From assembly GCA_038116745.1 (NCBI GenBank), contig JAYODW010000010.1, forward strand, positions 1-64,000: a stretch of DNA of 64,000 nucleotides. The letters run 5' to 3'. The stretch comes from JAYODW01 sp038116745 (lineage in GTDB: Bacteria; Pseudomonadota; Gammaproteobacteria; Ga0077536). Position 1 is the stretch's first letter. Every line of letters starts with the position of its first letter. This document shows positions 18,922-27,929 of this stretch, piece after piece. The notes under the pieces were generated by a model. The model saw nothing but the letters and a program-made list of their open reading frames with translations, was not told the DNA's origin and did no database searches. The translations under genes were made by a program, and so were the position numbers.

Positions 18922-20946
18922 TCAACGGCAGCGCTGGATCAGGATCTCGCCGTAGCGACCGACCCGTCCGAGCTGGTTCTGGGTGATGTAAGTCGTGGAC
19001 AGCGGTTCGCGCACGATCGCCGGACCGCGGATCTCGTCGCCCGCGCACAGACTGCTGCGGTCGTAGATCTGGGCGAGCTCTTCGGCGTCACTGACAAAGC
19101 GCAGCACGCTGGTGCCGACCGGGCGCAGGGGCGTCGCACCGCGTTCGCCGAGCGGCGCATAGGTGACTTTGTCAGTTTTCACCACCGCATTGACCCGGTA
19201 AGTCACGCCCTGCACCGGGATCTGTTCAAATCGATTGCCGTTGCGCGCGGCGTAGGCGTCATGGAAGCCTGCGATCATGGTCGTAATCGTGTCCTCGGTG
19301 ATGACACCGCCGGGCACCGGCACGAAAGGTGTTTCCCAGGTCTGACCGACCAGCTGGCCGTCGAATGAGCGCACCAGTTCAACGTCGGCATCCTGGCCGA
19401 GGCGCTGACGCAGCTTGCGCTCCATCTCCGTATAGATCTGCGCGATGCCGTCGGCCGCGTCTGCGCTCAGCACGGTGTAGGCGCTCTGACTGATCCCGTA
19501 GGCCTGATCGGCGCTGAGCAGGCCAAGCGCTGAGAACAGCCCGGGATGGGGCGGTACCATGACGCCTTTGACATGCACCAGATCGGCCAGTGCTGGCAGC
19601 AGCAGGGGGCCAGCCGCGCCGAAGGCCATGAGGACGTAATCGCGTGGATCGATGCCGTGTTTGATCGCGATATTGAAAATGCCTTCGGCGACGTTATTCA
19701 GGCCGATGTCGTAGGCATAGCGCACGCGCTGCTCGAAGGGCAACGGAGTCTGCAGACGTTCAAAAGCCTGACGCGCCAGGCCGACGTCGAGCTTCATCTT
19801 GCCGCCGGCGAACCCGTCCGGGTCGAGCAGCCCGGCGAGCAGGCAGACGTCGGTCATGGTCGGCTTCAGGCCGCCGCGGCCGTAGCACGCGGGACCGGGA
19901 TCGGCGCCTGCGCTCGCGGGTCCGACGGTGATATCTCCGCTTGGTGAGATTGCGACGATGCTGCCGCCGCCGGCGCCGATGCTGGAGATGTCGTTGGACA
20001 GGGCGTTGACGATGAGGTCGTGCTCGAGCTCGAAGGTGGTGTTGACGAACGGCTGTCCGTCGCTGACCAGGCTGATATCGCACGAAGTGCCGCCGACGTC
20101 GGCGCAGAGCAGGTTGGGCTGACCGATGATGGCGCCGAAATGCGCGCTGCCGACGGTGCCCGCGGCGGGACCGGCAAAGACGATGCGGAAGGGTGCTTCC
20201 ATGGCGTCCTGCGCCGGGATCAGGTTTGCCGTGCAGTCGGCGAAATTGAGCTGCCCCGCGAAACCGATCTCGCGCAGCCCGTGATCAAGACGGCGCGAAT
20301 AGGCGTCGTAGATGATCTTCATGAACACGTCGACCAGGGTGGTGGAGGCGCGCGCGTACTCCTTGGCCAGCGGTGAGATATCGCTTGAGACCGAGCACGG
20401 AATATCACCGAGCTCCTCGACCACGAGTTCCCTGAGACGCCGCTCGTGCACGCTGTTGGTGTAGGCGTTCAGCAGGCAGATGGCGACACCTTCCACCCTG
20501 CAGCGCTTCAGGACCTGCAGCTCTGCGCGGGCCTGCGCTTCGTCCAACGGCGCAAACACGCTGCCGTCGGCTTTGATGCGCTCCTCGACTCCCCGTCGCA
20601 GATAGCGCGGTACCAGCGGGCGCGAGGCATCGCCGAAGCTGCGGCGCCAGCTCGGATCGGTCAGCGCAGCGACCGGACGCCAGGTGCGTCCGATATCAAG
20701 GATGTCGCGGTGACCGGCCGTGGTCAGAAACCCGATTTTGGGTAAGGAGCGGGTGATGATCGCATTCAGTCCATGGGTACTCGCATGATTGAACACGGGT
20801 GCCTCACCGGCGCCGAGTTCCGCGGCGCCGGCCACTACCGAGCGGTGCACTTCATGAACATCGGTTGACACCTTGGCCGTGCGGATCTGTCCGTCCGTGA
20901 CCGACACGACGTCGGTAAAAGTACCGCCTACGTCGACTGCCATCAT
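18922..20946 (-). CDS. hyuA: hydantoinase A / oxoprolinase alpha-type subunit (ATPase)
   Basis: The 674-residue protein begins MMAVDVGGTFTDVV, the phosphate-binding loop of the actin-like ATPase fold, and later has LCADVGGTSCDISLV. The middle motif ITRSLPKIGFLTT matches the HyuA N-terminal domain. It phosphorylates the substrate carbonyl or enol so that HyuB can act. A GAAGGAGAAC ribosome site precedes the start. Its operon partners are the zinc-ribbon gene upstream and hyuB downstream. Confidence 0.9.
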   Translation of the reverse strand: MMAVDVGGTFTDVVSVTDGQIRTAKVSTDVHEVHRSVVAGAAELGAGEAPVFNHASTHGLNAIITRSLPKIGFLTTAGHRDILDIGRTWRPVAALTDPSWRRSFGDASRPLVPRYLRRGVEERIKADGSVFAPLDEAQARAELQVLKRCRVEGVAICLLNAYTNSVHERRLRELVVEELGDIPCSVSSDISPLAKEYARASTTLVDVFMKIIYDAYSRRLDHGLREIGFAGQLNFADCTANLIPAQDAMEAPFRIVFAGPAAGTVGSAHFGAIIGQPNLLCADVGGTSCDISLVSDGQPFVNTTFELEHDLIVNALSNDISSIGAGGGSIVAISPSGDITVGPASAGADPGPACYGRGGLKPTMTDVCLLAGLLDPDGFAGGKMKLDVGLARQAFERLQTPLPFEQRVRYAYDIGLNNVAEGIFNIAIKHGIDPRDYVLMAFGAAGPLLLPALADLVHVKGVMVPPHPGLFSALGLLSADQAYGISQSAYTVLSADAADGIAQIYTEMERKLRQRLGQDADVELVRSFDGQLVGQTWETPFVPVPGGVITEDTITTMIAGFHDAYAARNGNRFEQIPVQGVTYRVNAVVKTDKVTYAPLGERGATPLRPVGTSVLRFVSDAEELAQIYDRSSLCAGDEIRGPAIVREPLSTTYITQNQLGRVGRYGEILIQRCR

Positions 20947-20961
20947 GCTTGCTGTTCTCCT

Positions 20962-21192
20962 TCAGGCCAGGGTGTCTGTGACCAGGCTGACGTAGCCCAG
21001 CCGGTTCCAGGCTACGCGCTCCACTGAGTGCAGGCAGGTCTGGCACTTGGTTGCCATGAACCAGCCGCCTTCGGAGAGAACGGGGTAGCGCGCGAGATTG
21101 GTGGCGCCGCAGGCCGGGCATTCGCCCTCGACGGCTTCGCGTTCAAGCACCGGGGTCGGATCCTCCGGGCGTGCGGCAATGAAGTTGCTCAT
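20962..21192 (-). CDS. small zinc-ribbon protein, putative accessory subunit
   Basis: The 76-residue protein has two Cys pairs, CPACGATN and CQTC, which would make one treble-clef or ribbon zinc site. It sits 15 bp upstream of hyuA in the same direction. Acetone carboxylases and acetophenone carboxylases carry small zinc-containing subunits next to HyuA/HyuB-like subunits. The best guess is therefore a third subunit of the same complex, but the sequence is too short to name a family. Confidence 0.65.
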   Translation of the reverse strand: MSNFIAARPEDPTPVLEREAVEGECPACGATNLARYPVLSEGGWFMATKCQTCLHSVERVAWNRLGYVSLVTDTLA

Positions 21193-21275
21193 GTTCTAAG
21201 CGTCCTTGTTGACGGCAGCGGGAGGGCGCCCCGCAATGAAAGCGCCCGCCATGTCAGGCCTTTGCCAGCCGGGGC

Positions 21276-21911
21276 TTAACCGCCCCAGCTGTTCCAGTAG
21301 GTAATGGTCTCCGGGCCGGGCCGGCTGGCCCGCTGGAAGTCTGTCCCTTTGGTGTAGGCGACCGGCAGCAGCGCAATCTGCATCACGTCCTGCGGGATCC
21401 CGAGGATTTCGGCGGCAGCGTCGGCGTAGAACAGGTGCAGCGTCGTCAGCACCGAGCCCATGGCACGGGCGCGCAGCGCCAGCTGAAAGCTCCATACCGC
21501 CGGGTAAATCGAGCCGAAGAAGCCGGAGAGGATCGGTCCCGGCGCATCGGCGGCCGGTGGATTGGTCATGCACGGCACGACGTGAACCGGAACGTCGGCC
21601 AGAACGTCCATGAGAAAGGCAGCGCTGCCGAAAACCCGTTTCATCTGCGGTTCTGTCGCGTTCTTGACCGCCTCGGTGAGGTAGGCCTCGGCGCCCTTGC
21701 GATACAGCTCAGCCAGCTGCGCGCGTTTGTCGGCGTCATCGACGATGAGCCAGCGCCAGCCCTGATTGTTGGAACCGGTGGGTGCCTGCTGAGACAGCGC
21801 GATGCACTCCAGAATGACCTCTCTGGGAACAGGCTTTTCAAGGTCCAGGCGCTTACGCACAGAGCGTGTGGTTGCCAGCAGTTCGTCGGTCTGGGCCAGA
21901 TCAAAATTCAT
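21276..21911 (-). CDS. nitroreductase family FMN oxidoreductase
   Basis: This 211-residue protein has the nitroreductase pattern: TTRSVRKRLDLEKPVP with the FMN-phosphate-binding Arg-Ser-x-Arg, then QQAPTGSNNQGWRWLIVDD, then a C-terminal region with a GIPQDVMQIALLPVAYTKG motif. Members use NAD(P)H to reduce nitro groups, quinones, enones or flavin. Its position at the start of the leftward hyu operon suggests participation in the same pathway. GGGAGAGG precedes the start. Confidence 0.8.
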   Translation of the reverse strand: MNFDLAQTDELLATTRSVRKRLDLEKPVPREVILECIALSQQAPTGSNNQGWRWLIVDDADKRAQLAELYRKGAEAYLTEAVKNATEPQMKRVFGSAAFLMDVLADVPVHVVPCMTNPPAADAPGPILSGFFGSIYPAVWSFQLALRARAMGSVLTTLHLFYADAAAEILGIPQDVMQIALLPVAYTKGTDFQRASRPGPETITYWNSWGG

Positions 21912-22014
21912 GGAAAACCTCTCCCGCGTAGTGTGCTCAAGACGACGGATGGTACGCTAGGCGCTGTGGCTGCGCATCGTTCCTTGCAGCCTTTTCTAGC
22001 AGGAAACCAGAGTT

Positions 22015-23742
22015 ATGGCGGAATTTGATCTCCTCATCCGCGGCGGGATGATTGTCGACGGGACACGCACGCCGCGATACCGCGCGGACATCGGCATTCT
22101 GGACGGACGGGTCGCCGAGATCGGACATATAGAGGCGCACCGCGGCGCGCGGGTGCTGGAAGCGGACGGGCTGATTGTGGCGCCGGGATTCGTCGATCTG
22201 CACACGCACTATGACGCCCAGCTGTTCTGGGATCCCTACTGCACCATCTCCGGCTGGCACGGTATCACCACCGTGGTCATCGGCAACTGCGGGTTCGGTT
22301 TCGCCCCGGTGGCGCCCGAGGCGCGCGAGCGCGCCATGTTGAGCATGACCCGGGTGGAAGCGATCCCGCTGGCGTCGATGAAAGAAGGGATGCCCTGGGA
22401 CTGGGAGACGTTTCCTGAATTCCTGGACAGCGTTGAACGCACGCCCAAGGCCATGAACATCGTGCCCTACGTCCCAATCAGCCCGATCATGATCCAGGTC
22501 ATGGGGCTGGACGATGCCAAGGCAGGCCGGCTGCCAACCGCCGCTGAGCACGAGCAGATGTGTCGCATTCTTGAAGAAGCGCTGGACGCCGGCGGCTGTG
22601 GCTGGTCGATGCAGCGCCTGCCGCCGTCCGGCCCGGGTGGCGCGCAGCTTGATTACGACGGCACCGCGATGGTCACGGACGTCATGCACAACGAGACCGC
22701 CATCGAGTTTGCCCGGGTGCTCGGGCGGCGCAACGCGGGGCACATGCAGTGCACCATGGTTTCCGGAAACCCCAAGGCAGATCAGGCTCACCTCGCCGAA
22801 CTCGCAGAGATCAGCGGCCGGCCGATGATTTTCAACGTGGTTCAGGCGCAGGACGGCATGCCCGAGGTGCACCGCAAAGTGATGGCGTGGCTGGAGCGCT
22901 GCCGGGAGCAGGGGATCCGGGTCTACGGCCAGGGTATGACCACCGACGCGGGCTACTCCTTCACCTTCGAAGACTGGAACCTGTTCGACGAATGCCCCGC
23001 CTGGCGCGAGGCCACGGTGGGCAGTCATGCCGAGAAGCTCGCCAAACTGGCTGACCCTGAGCGACGACCCGCGCTCCGGACGCAGGTGCCCGCGTTTGTC
23101 CTCGGACCCTTCGGCGAAATAGTCGTTACCGGGCCAAAATCCGACGAAACGCAGCGGTGGCTCGATCACACCGTCGGCCTGGTCGCTGAAAAGACCGGCA
23201 AGCATCCGGTCGACGCCATGCTCGATATCGTTGTCGCCGACGGGCTTGCGACCGAGTTCTTCTCCATGCCACCGAACACCCGCCTCGATCTGCTGGAGGA
23301 GATAGTCTCTAACCCGTACATCCTTTTCGGCGTATCGGACGGCGGTGCGCACACCAAGTTCCTGACGGCCGGCCGCTACCCCACCGAGACCATCACCAAG
23401 ATCGTTCGCGAGCACGGCATGCTCAGCCTGGAGGAGGCGCACTGGCGTCTGGCCGCGCTGCCCGCGCAGCTGGCAGGCTGCCCCGAGCGCGGTCAGATCC
23501 GCATCGGAGCGCCCGCCGATATCGTGGTCTATGACTACGAGAATCTGGCGGTCACGCCGCCGGAAGTCGTGCACGACCTGCCTGGTGGCGAGTGGCGCCG
23601 GATCCAGCGCGCCACCGGCTATCGCTACGTTGTGATCAACGGCCAGGTCACCATCGAGGACGACCAGCAGACCAACTGTTATTCCGGGCAGCTGCTGCGC
23701 CACGGTGAGGGCCGGCCCAGCGGCTCTCGGAAAGCCGCCTGA
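22015..23742 (+). CDS. D-aminoacylase / N-acyl-D-amino-acid deacylase family amidohydrolase
   Basis: The 575-residue metal hydrolase has the family sequence DLLIRGGMIVDGTRTPRYRADI, the metal motif VDLHTHYDAQ (His63, His65) and VIGNCGFGFAP, whose Cys is a typical ligand in D-aminoacylases. The late SDGGAHTKFLTA supplies the catalytic Asp. Such enzymes open N-acyl or cyclic amides. Next to the hydantoinase genes, it could cleave the N-carbamoyl or N-acyl product of ring opening. It is divergent from the nitroreductase gene and co-directional with the monooxygenase that follows after 15 bp. Confidence 0.83.
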   Translation: MAEFDLLIRGGMIVDGTRTPRYRADIGILDGRVAEIGHIEAHRGARVLEADGLIVAPGFVDLHTHYDAQLFWDPYCTISGWHGITTVVIGNCGFGFAPVAPEARERAMLSMTRVEAIPLASMKEGMPWDWETFPEFLDSVERTPKAMNIVPYVPISPIMIQVMGLDDAKAGRLPTAAEHEQMCRILEEALDAGGCGWSMQRLPPSGPGGAQLDYDGTAMVTDVMHNETAIEFARVLGRRNAGHMQCTMVSGNPKADQAHLAELAEISGRPMIFNVVQAQDGMPEVHRKVMAWLERCREQGIRVYGQGMTTDAGYSFTFEDWNLFDECPAWREATVGSHAEKLAKLADPERRPALRTQVPAFVLGPFGEIVVTGPKSDETQRWLDHTVGLVAEKTGKHPVDAMLDIVVADGLATEFFSMPPNTRLDLLEEIVSNPYILFGVSDGGAHTKFLTAGRYPTETITKIVREHGMLSLEEAHWRLAALPAQLAGCPERGQIRIGAPADIVVYDYENLAVTPPEVVHDLPGGEWRRIQRATGYRYVVINGQVTIEDDQQTNCYSGQLLRHGEGRPSGSRKAA

Positions 23743-23757
23743 ACGGAGAGTGAGACG

Positions 23758-24960
23758 ATGGCCCAGCCCGCGAGCCTGTATTCGACGACCGGCTGCACCT
23801 ACGCCGACGCGCGTCACATAGCGCCCCTCCTTGAGGATATTGCCGCGCAGGCGGCGGAAGCCGATCTCACCCGGTCGGTGTCTGCGGAGGTCATCGCAAA
23901 GATCAAGCGCAACGACATCATGCGGCTTTCCGCCAGCCATGAGCTCGGCGGATTGAATGAGTCGGTTGTGGGGATCGCCAACGAGCTGCGCGCCATCGCC
24001 ATGCACTGCACCTCGACCGCCTGGTGCATGTGGAATCACCTGTGCACTTTCCATCACTTTGTCGGCGTGCTCGGTCCTGACCATGCCGACTACCTGGGTG
24101 ACATCGTTGCTGCAAACGAGTGGGTCTGCTTTCCGGCAGGCGCTTCATCGCGCATCGTCGGGCAGGAAGATGGGGACAACGTCAAGCTCGAGGGCGTAGC
24201 CGCTTTCGGCTCGGGTGCGCGCTATGCGGAATGGGCCGGCGTAGTGTTCAACGAAGAGGGCGACGAAGCACCGCGTTTCACCATGGTTGATTTGCGCGGC
24301 CCGGATGTCCGTATCGAGATGACCTGGGAGGCGATGAGTCTGCGCGCCTCGGCGACCGATCACATTCACTACGAAGGTGCCCGCGTACCGCAGTCGCGGA
24401 TAGGGTCGTGGGCGCCCTTTTATCGCGCCAAATTCCGTGACCCGGCGTACGCCATGATCAACGAGCGCTACCGCGAGGACTGGGTTGCGCTGTCGGTGGT
24501 GTGGCTAGGAGCGATGGCGACCGGTGTTGCGGAGATCTGCTTCAGCGAAACGGCCGCCGGGATCCGCGATCGGATCGCGATCCTCGGCACGCGCATGGCG
24601 GAGAAGCCGACCATCCACGTCAACCTGGGCAAGGCGCGAGCGCTGATCAGCGCCGCAACGGACACCGTCTACGCGGCTATGCAGGAAACCGATGCACGTA
24701 TCGAGGCCGGAGTTGTGCCGAGCGAAAACGATTATTTCCGGCAGACCTCGGCCGGGATGCAGGCGGTGCTGCTGTGTGACGAGGCAATGTCCCTGTTGCT
24801 GCGCGTGCTCGGCGGTAACGGCCTGCGCGAAGGAACCGATTTCGAACGCCGCTACCGCGATTTCCAGGCCATGCCGCTGCATATCAACGGCCACATCGAT
24901 CGCATCACCGAACAGACCGGACGCATCGCGCTCGGTCTGCAGGCGCAGAATCCGATCTGA
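23758..24960 (+). CDS. flavin-dependent monooxygenase, acyl-CoA dehydrogenase fold
   Basis: The 400-residue protein has the acyl-CoA dehydrogenase fold without a CoA-type signature and fits the ACAD C-terminal type 2 group (HsaA, HpaH-like, dibenzothiophene monooxygenases). Useful stretches are HCTSTAWCMWNHLCTFHHF, WVCFPAG and LRVLGGNGLREGTDFERRYRD. Such two-component enzymes oxygenate aromatics or heterocycles with reduced flavin from a separate reductase, a role the nearby nitroreductase-like protein could fill. It follows the amidohydrolase by 15 bp with a GGAGAG site. Confidence 0.72.
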   Translation: MAQPASLYSTTGCTYADARHIAPLLEDIAAQAAEADLTRSVSAEVIAKIKRNDIMRLSASHELGGLNESVVGIANELRAIAMHCTSTAWCMWNHLCTFHHFVGVLGPDHADYLGDIVAANEWVCFPAGASSRIVGQEDGDNVKLEGVAAFGSGARYAEWAGVVFNEEGDEAPRFTMVDLRGPDVRIEMTWEAMSLRASATDHIHYEGARVPQSRIGSWAPFYRAKFRDPAYAMINERYREDWVALSVVWLGAMATGVAEICFSETAAGIRDRIAILGTRMAEKPTIHVNLGKARALISAATDTVYAAMQETDARIEAGVVPSENDYFRQTSAGMQAVLLCDEAMSLLLRVLGGNGLREGTDFERRYRDFQAMPLHINGHIDRITEQTGRIALGLQAQNPI

Positions 24961-25068
24961 CTCTCGAGCGCCTGATTCCCGCTCGCAGGCGCGCCTTCGC
25001 CAGGCCGCGCGGAGCAACAGGCATTATCCAGGAGCGTTAGACCGCCGTTCTGCTGCGGCTGCTTTTTC

Positions 25069-25824
25069 TCAACCCTCGCCCCAGCGCCGCTGGATTACAC
25101 GCCCCAGCGCGGCCAGTCCGTAGTTGATGGCGATCCCGGCCAGGGCCAGCAGCAGCAGCGCGGCGAACATCCGCGGCATCTCCAGGCGGAAGCTCGCTTC
25201 CAGGATGCGATAGGCCAGCCCGGAGGCGAATCCTCCTGACCCGGCTACCAGCTCGGCCACCACCGCACCGACCAGGGCGAGGCCGCCTGAGATCCTGAGG
25301 CCGGAGAGGAAATATGGCAGCGCGGCAGGCAGACGCAGCAGCCTGATCTCGGTCCAGCGGCTCGCCCCATACAGATGGAACAGATCGGTAAGCTCCGCTG
25401 GCGGTGACATCAGTCCGGTAGCCGTGTTGGCGAACAACGGGAAGAACCCGACGATCGTGGCGCACACGACCAGTGAGACAAAGGGATCGCCGACCCAGAT
25501 GATGACGAGCGGCGCGATGGCCGGCAGTGGCGTAACCTGCAGCACGACCGCCCAGGGCTGGATCGCGGCCTGGGCCCAGCGGCTCATGGCCATGGCAACC
25601 GCCATGGTCACGCCCAGCACTGCCGCTACTGCGAGGGCGGCAAAAGTGACCGACAGGGTCGAGAGGAGCGCCAGCAGCAGGCCGCCGGGGTCAGCGGTAA
25701 AAGCCGCGAGCACCGCGACCGGGCCCGGCAGAATATAGGGCGGTACATCGAGCGCCCGGACGATGCCTTCCCAGCCCGCCAGGCCGATGATGCCGAAGAT
25801 CAGGGGCGCGAACCGCTCAGTCAT
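25069..25824 (-). CDS. ABC transporter permease, SsuC/TauC type
   Basis: The 251-residue protein has six predicted membrane segments and the BPD-transporter loop, in which the EAA-like motif reads LYGASRWTEIRLLRLPAALPY, as in nitrate/sulfonate/taurine and NMT1-type importers. The ATG overlaps the ATPase stop by 4 bp, so the two are coupled. It probably forms a homodimer pore in the inner membrane. Confidence 0.85.
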   Translation of the reverse strand: MTERFAPLIFGIIGLAGWEGIVRALDVPPYILPGPVAVLAAFTADPGGLLLALLSTLSVTFAALAVAAVLGVTMAVAMAMSRWAQAAIQPWAVVLQVTPLPAIAPLVIIWVGDPFVSLVVCATIVGFFPLFANTATGLMSPPAELTDLFHLYGASRWTEIRLLRLPAALPYFLSGLRISGGLALVGAVVAELVAGSGGFASGLAYRILEASFRLEMPRMFAALLLLALAGIAINYGLAALGRVIQRRWGEG

Positions 25825-26558
25825 CGCCGCGTGTCCTCCATCGCGCGAGTGATCGAGGCCACCAGCGTTGCGTAAGCGGGATCGAGGCGCGTGTTCTCCG
25901 TTGGGGGTAGAGAGGAGGCGATCTCATGGTGCACCCGGCCCGGGCGCGGGGTCATGAGCACGATCCGCCGCGCCAGAAACGCGGCTTCGTAGATGGAGTG
26001 CGTCACGAAAACGACGGTCGCACCGACGTCGCGCCAGAGCGCGAGCAGGTCGGCCTGCAGCTTGTGCCGGGTGAATTCGTCGAGCGCGGCGAATGGCTCA
26101 TCCATCAACAGCAGCCGTGGCCGGGTCGCCAGCGCGCGGGCGATGGAAACACGCATGCGCATCCCGCCGGAGAGCTGGCGCGGGCGCGCGCTCTCAAACC
26201 CTTCCAGGCCGACTCGCGTGATGGCCTCAGCGATAGCCGGCTGCGCGGCGGCGCGGGATAGGCCGCGCAGGCGCAGAGGCAGGTAGATATTTTCTTCGGT
26301 CGTGGCCCACGGGAGCAGGGTCGCATCCTGGAACACGTAACCGATCGCGCCGGGCTCGGGTGGCTCACCCGCATCCCAGCGCACGGCGCCCAGGTCGGGC
26401 TGGTCCAGTCCGGCGATTAAGCGCAGCAGCGTTGATTTTCCGCACCCGGAGGGCCCGAGCAGGGCAAGAAAATCGCCGGCCGCAAGTTCAAGACTCACGT
26501 CTTCAAGGGCGACGGTGCCGGTGGCGAAACGTCGACTGACCTGGTCGATGGTCAGCAA
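25821..26558 (-). CDS. ABC transporter ATPase, SsuB/TauB type
   Basis: The 245-residue ATPase has Walker A GPSGCGKST, the Q-loop YVFQDATLLPW, the signature LSGGMRMRVSIARAL and Walker B LLLMDEPFAALDE. The length and motif spacing match the nitrate/sulfonate subfamily. It lies between the substrate-binding protein and the permease in one leftward operon. Confidence 0.9.
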   Translation of the reverse strand: MLTIDQVSRRFATGTVALEDVSLELAAGDFLALLGPSGCGKSTLLRLIAGLDQPDLGAVRWDAGEPPEPGAIGYVFQDATLLPWATTEENIYLPLRLRGLSRAAAQPAIAEAITRVGLEGFESARPRQLSGGMRMRVSIARALATRPRLLLMDEPFAALDEFTRHKLQADLLALWRDVGATVVFVTHSIYEAAFLARRIVLMTPRPGRVHHEIASSLPPTENTRLDPAYATLVASITRAMEDTRR

Positions 26559-26574
26559 GGCTGATCGATGCCGC

Positions 26575-27552
26575 TCAGCGGCTCATCCCGACTTTACGGT
26601 TAACGAATTGCAAGGTGTAGGCCAGCGACGGATCCATTCCGGCGGCATAGATCCCCTGCGCAGCCGCCGCTTCGTAGAACGCCTGCCAGCGCGCTGCGCT
26701 CATCGCGCCGATACCGTTTTCTGCAGCGTCACCGGACTCAAGGATGCCGTGCTTTTTCATGGCCTCGCGGCCGTAGGCCAGCAGCGCATCGTCCATCTCC
26801 GGGTTGGCCTCTTTGATCAACCGGTTAGCCGCCGAGGGATCGCCATGCAGGTAGTCGTACCAGCCTTCAATAGAAGCATCGATGAAGCGCTGCACCTGCT
26901 CGGGATCTTCTTTTATCCGTTTATCGGAGGTTGCAATCAGACCGCCATACCCGGTGAACCCGGCATCGGCGATGAGCATGACGTTTGGTGTCTCACCGGT
27001 TTGCTGGTGGATCGAGAACGGCTCTGAACCCAGAAAGCCCTGTTGAATGGCGCTCTTGTTCATCAGGAACGGCGCGAGGTTGAAGGTGTATGGGCGGATC
27101 TGCGCGTCGCTGTAGCCGAAGCGGGCCTTGAGGAAGTTCCACCAGCCGACCCGGGTGTCGGCACTGATCATGATGGGTTTGTCCTTCAGGGCGGCGAAGT
27201 CGTCATTGCCCTGGCCTTCGTGTGAGATCAGGACGGACATATCTTTCTGGTACATCGCCGCCACGGTGCGGAACGGGATGTTTTCTTTGACGAAATTCAT
27301 CGCCAGGAAAGAATTGCTTGAGATGTTGTAATCAAGCCGTCCCGCGAGCAGCAGCTGCGTGTGGTTAACCTGAGGCCCGCCCTGTTTGATGGTGACCTCG
27401 AGTCCACGTTTCGCGTAGAGCCCGGTAGCGAGAGCCTGGTAGTAGCCGCCGTATTCGGCCTCTGCTTTCCAATCCAGACCGAAGGTCACCTTGTCGAGAG
27501 CCACAGCGGGCAGCGCAAACAGGATGAGGCACAGAGCAGAAAGGGCGCGCAT
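26575..27552 (-). CDS. ABC transporter substrate-binding protein, NMT1/THI5-like
   Basis: The ATG at 27552 follows GAAGGA at ideal distance and gives a 325-residue protein with signal peptide MRALSALCLILFALPAVA. A TTG five codons upstream is possible but less likely. The mature start KVTFGLDWKAEAEYGGYYQA, then GLYAKRGLEVTIKQGG, is the NMT1/THI5-like pattern known for pyrimidine-precursor, riboflavin and other ring-compound importers. With the hydantoinase and amidohydrolase genes nearby, an N-heterocycle is a reasonable ligand guess. No TPP riboswitch is visible upstream. Confidence 0.82.
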   Translation of the reverse strand: MRALSALCLILFALPAVALDKVTFGLDWKAEAEYGGYYQALATGLYAKRGLEVTIKQGGPQVNHTQLLLAGRLDYNISSNSFLAMNFVKENIPFRTVAAMYQKDMSVLISHEGQGNDDFAALKDKPIMISADTRVGWWNFLKARFGYSDAQIRPYTFNLAPFLMNKSAIQQGFLGSEPFSIHQQTGETPNVMLIADAGFTGYGGLIATSDKRIKEDPEQVQRFIDASIEGWYDYLHGDPSAANRLIKEANPEMDDALLAYGREAMKKHGILESGDAAENGIGAMSAARWQAFYEAAAAQGIYAAGMDPSLAYTLQFVNRKVGMSR

Positions 27553-27929
27553 TGTGGATTCCTTCAATTGTCCGGCACGTCAGCGTGGTGAACCCTGAGG
27601 CTCGGCAGGCGGTGTCCGTTATGCGACGACGGCTCCAGAGGTTACAGGTGTTTTCGCCATCGGCGCCCCGCCCGCCGTCGGATGTTGGCAGATTTCTCTC
27701 GGTCAGCAACTTTGCAGCACAAGCCTACCAAGGAACCTTTAGTCAGCGCACAGGGAGCATCTGATCCCCGGCGACGGTCGGGGCTGCGGGTAGCACAGTC
27801 GCCTCGGTGAACGGTCGTCAAGGGGGATCAGTCTGGCGCTGGTTCCTGTGACGCTTTGCTCAGATGGGTATTGATGGCGTTCATCCTTTTCCTGTCCCGC
27901 GGCGACGATGTCCGGCGATGTGTCCCTGC
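27553..27929. other. gene-free stretch between ABC operon and hydrolase gene
   Basis: No supported reading frame lies here. It should hold the leftward promoter of the ABC operon, but I could not identify clear boxes. It contains one notable nested inverted repeat, listed separately (27761-27831). Confidence 0.5.
27761..27831. repeat. nested inverted repeat, possible structured RNA
   Basis: CTGATCCCC (27761-27769) pairs perfectly with GGGGATCAG (27823-27831). Directly inside it, GGCGAC (27770-27775) pairs with GTCGCC (27798-27803), so two helices would stack. On the minus strand it lies in the 3' untranslated region of the beta-lactamase-fold gene and upstream of the ABC operon. No known riboswitch class was recognised, and a chance pairing is possible. 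Confidence 0.35.

Noticed and set aside
17607..18986. Long plus-strand frame of 459 codons opposite hydantoinase B
   Set aside because: It mirrors the real gene, has no family resemblance, and long antisense frames are expected in GC-rich DNA.
21937..24084. Minus-strand frame of 715 codons
   Set aside because: It lies antisense to the amidohydrolase and monooxygenase genes, is rich in His/Arg/Gly without motifs, and has no ribosome site.
27553..27760. TPP riboswitch before the NMT1/THI5-like importer
   Set aside because: The conserved CUGAGA and GAACCUGAU blocks are absent.
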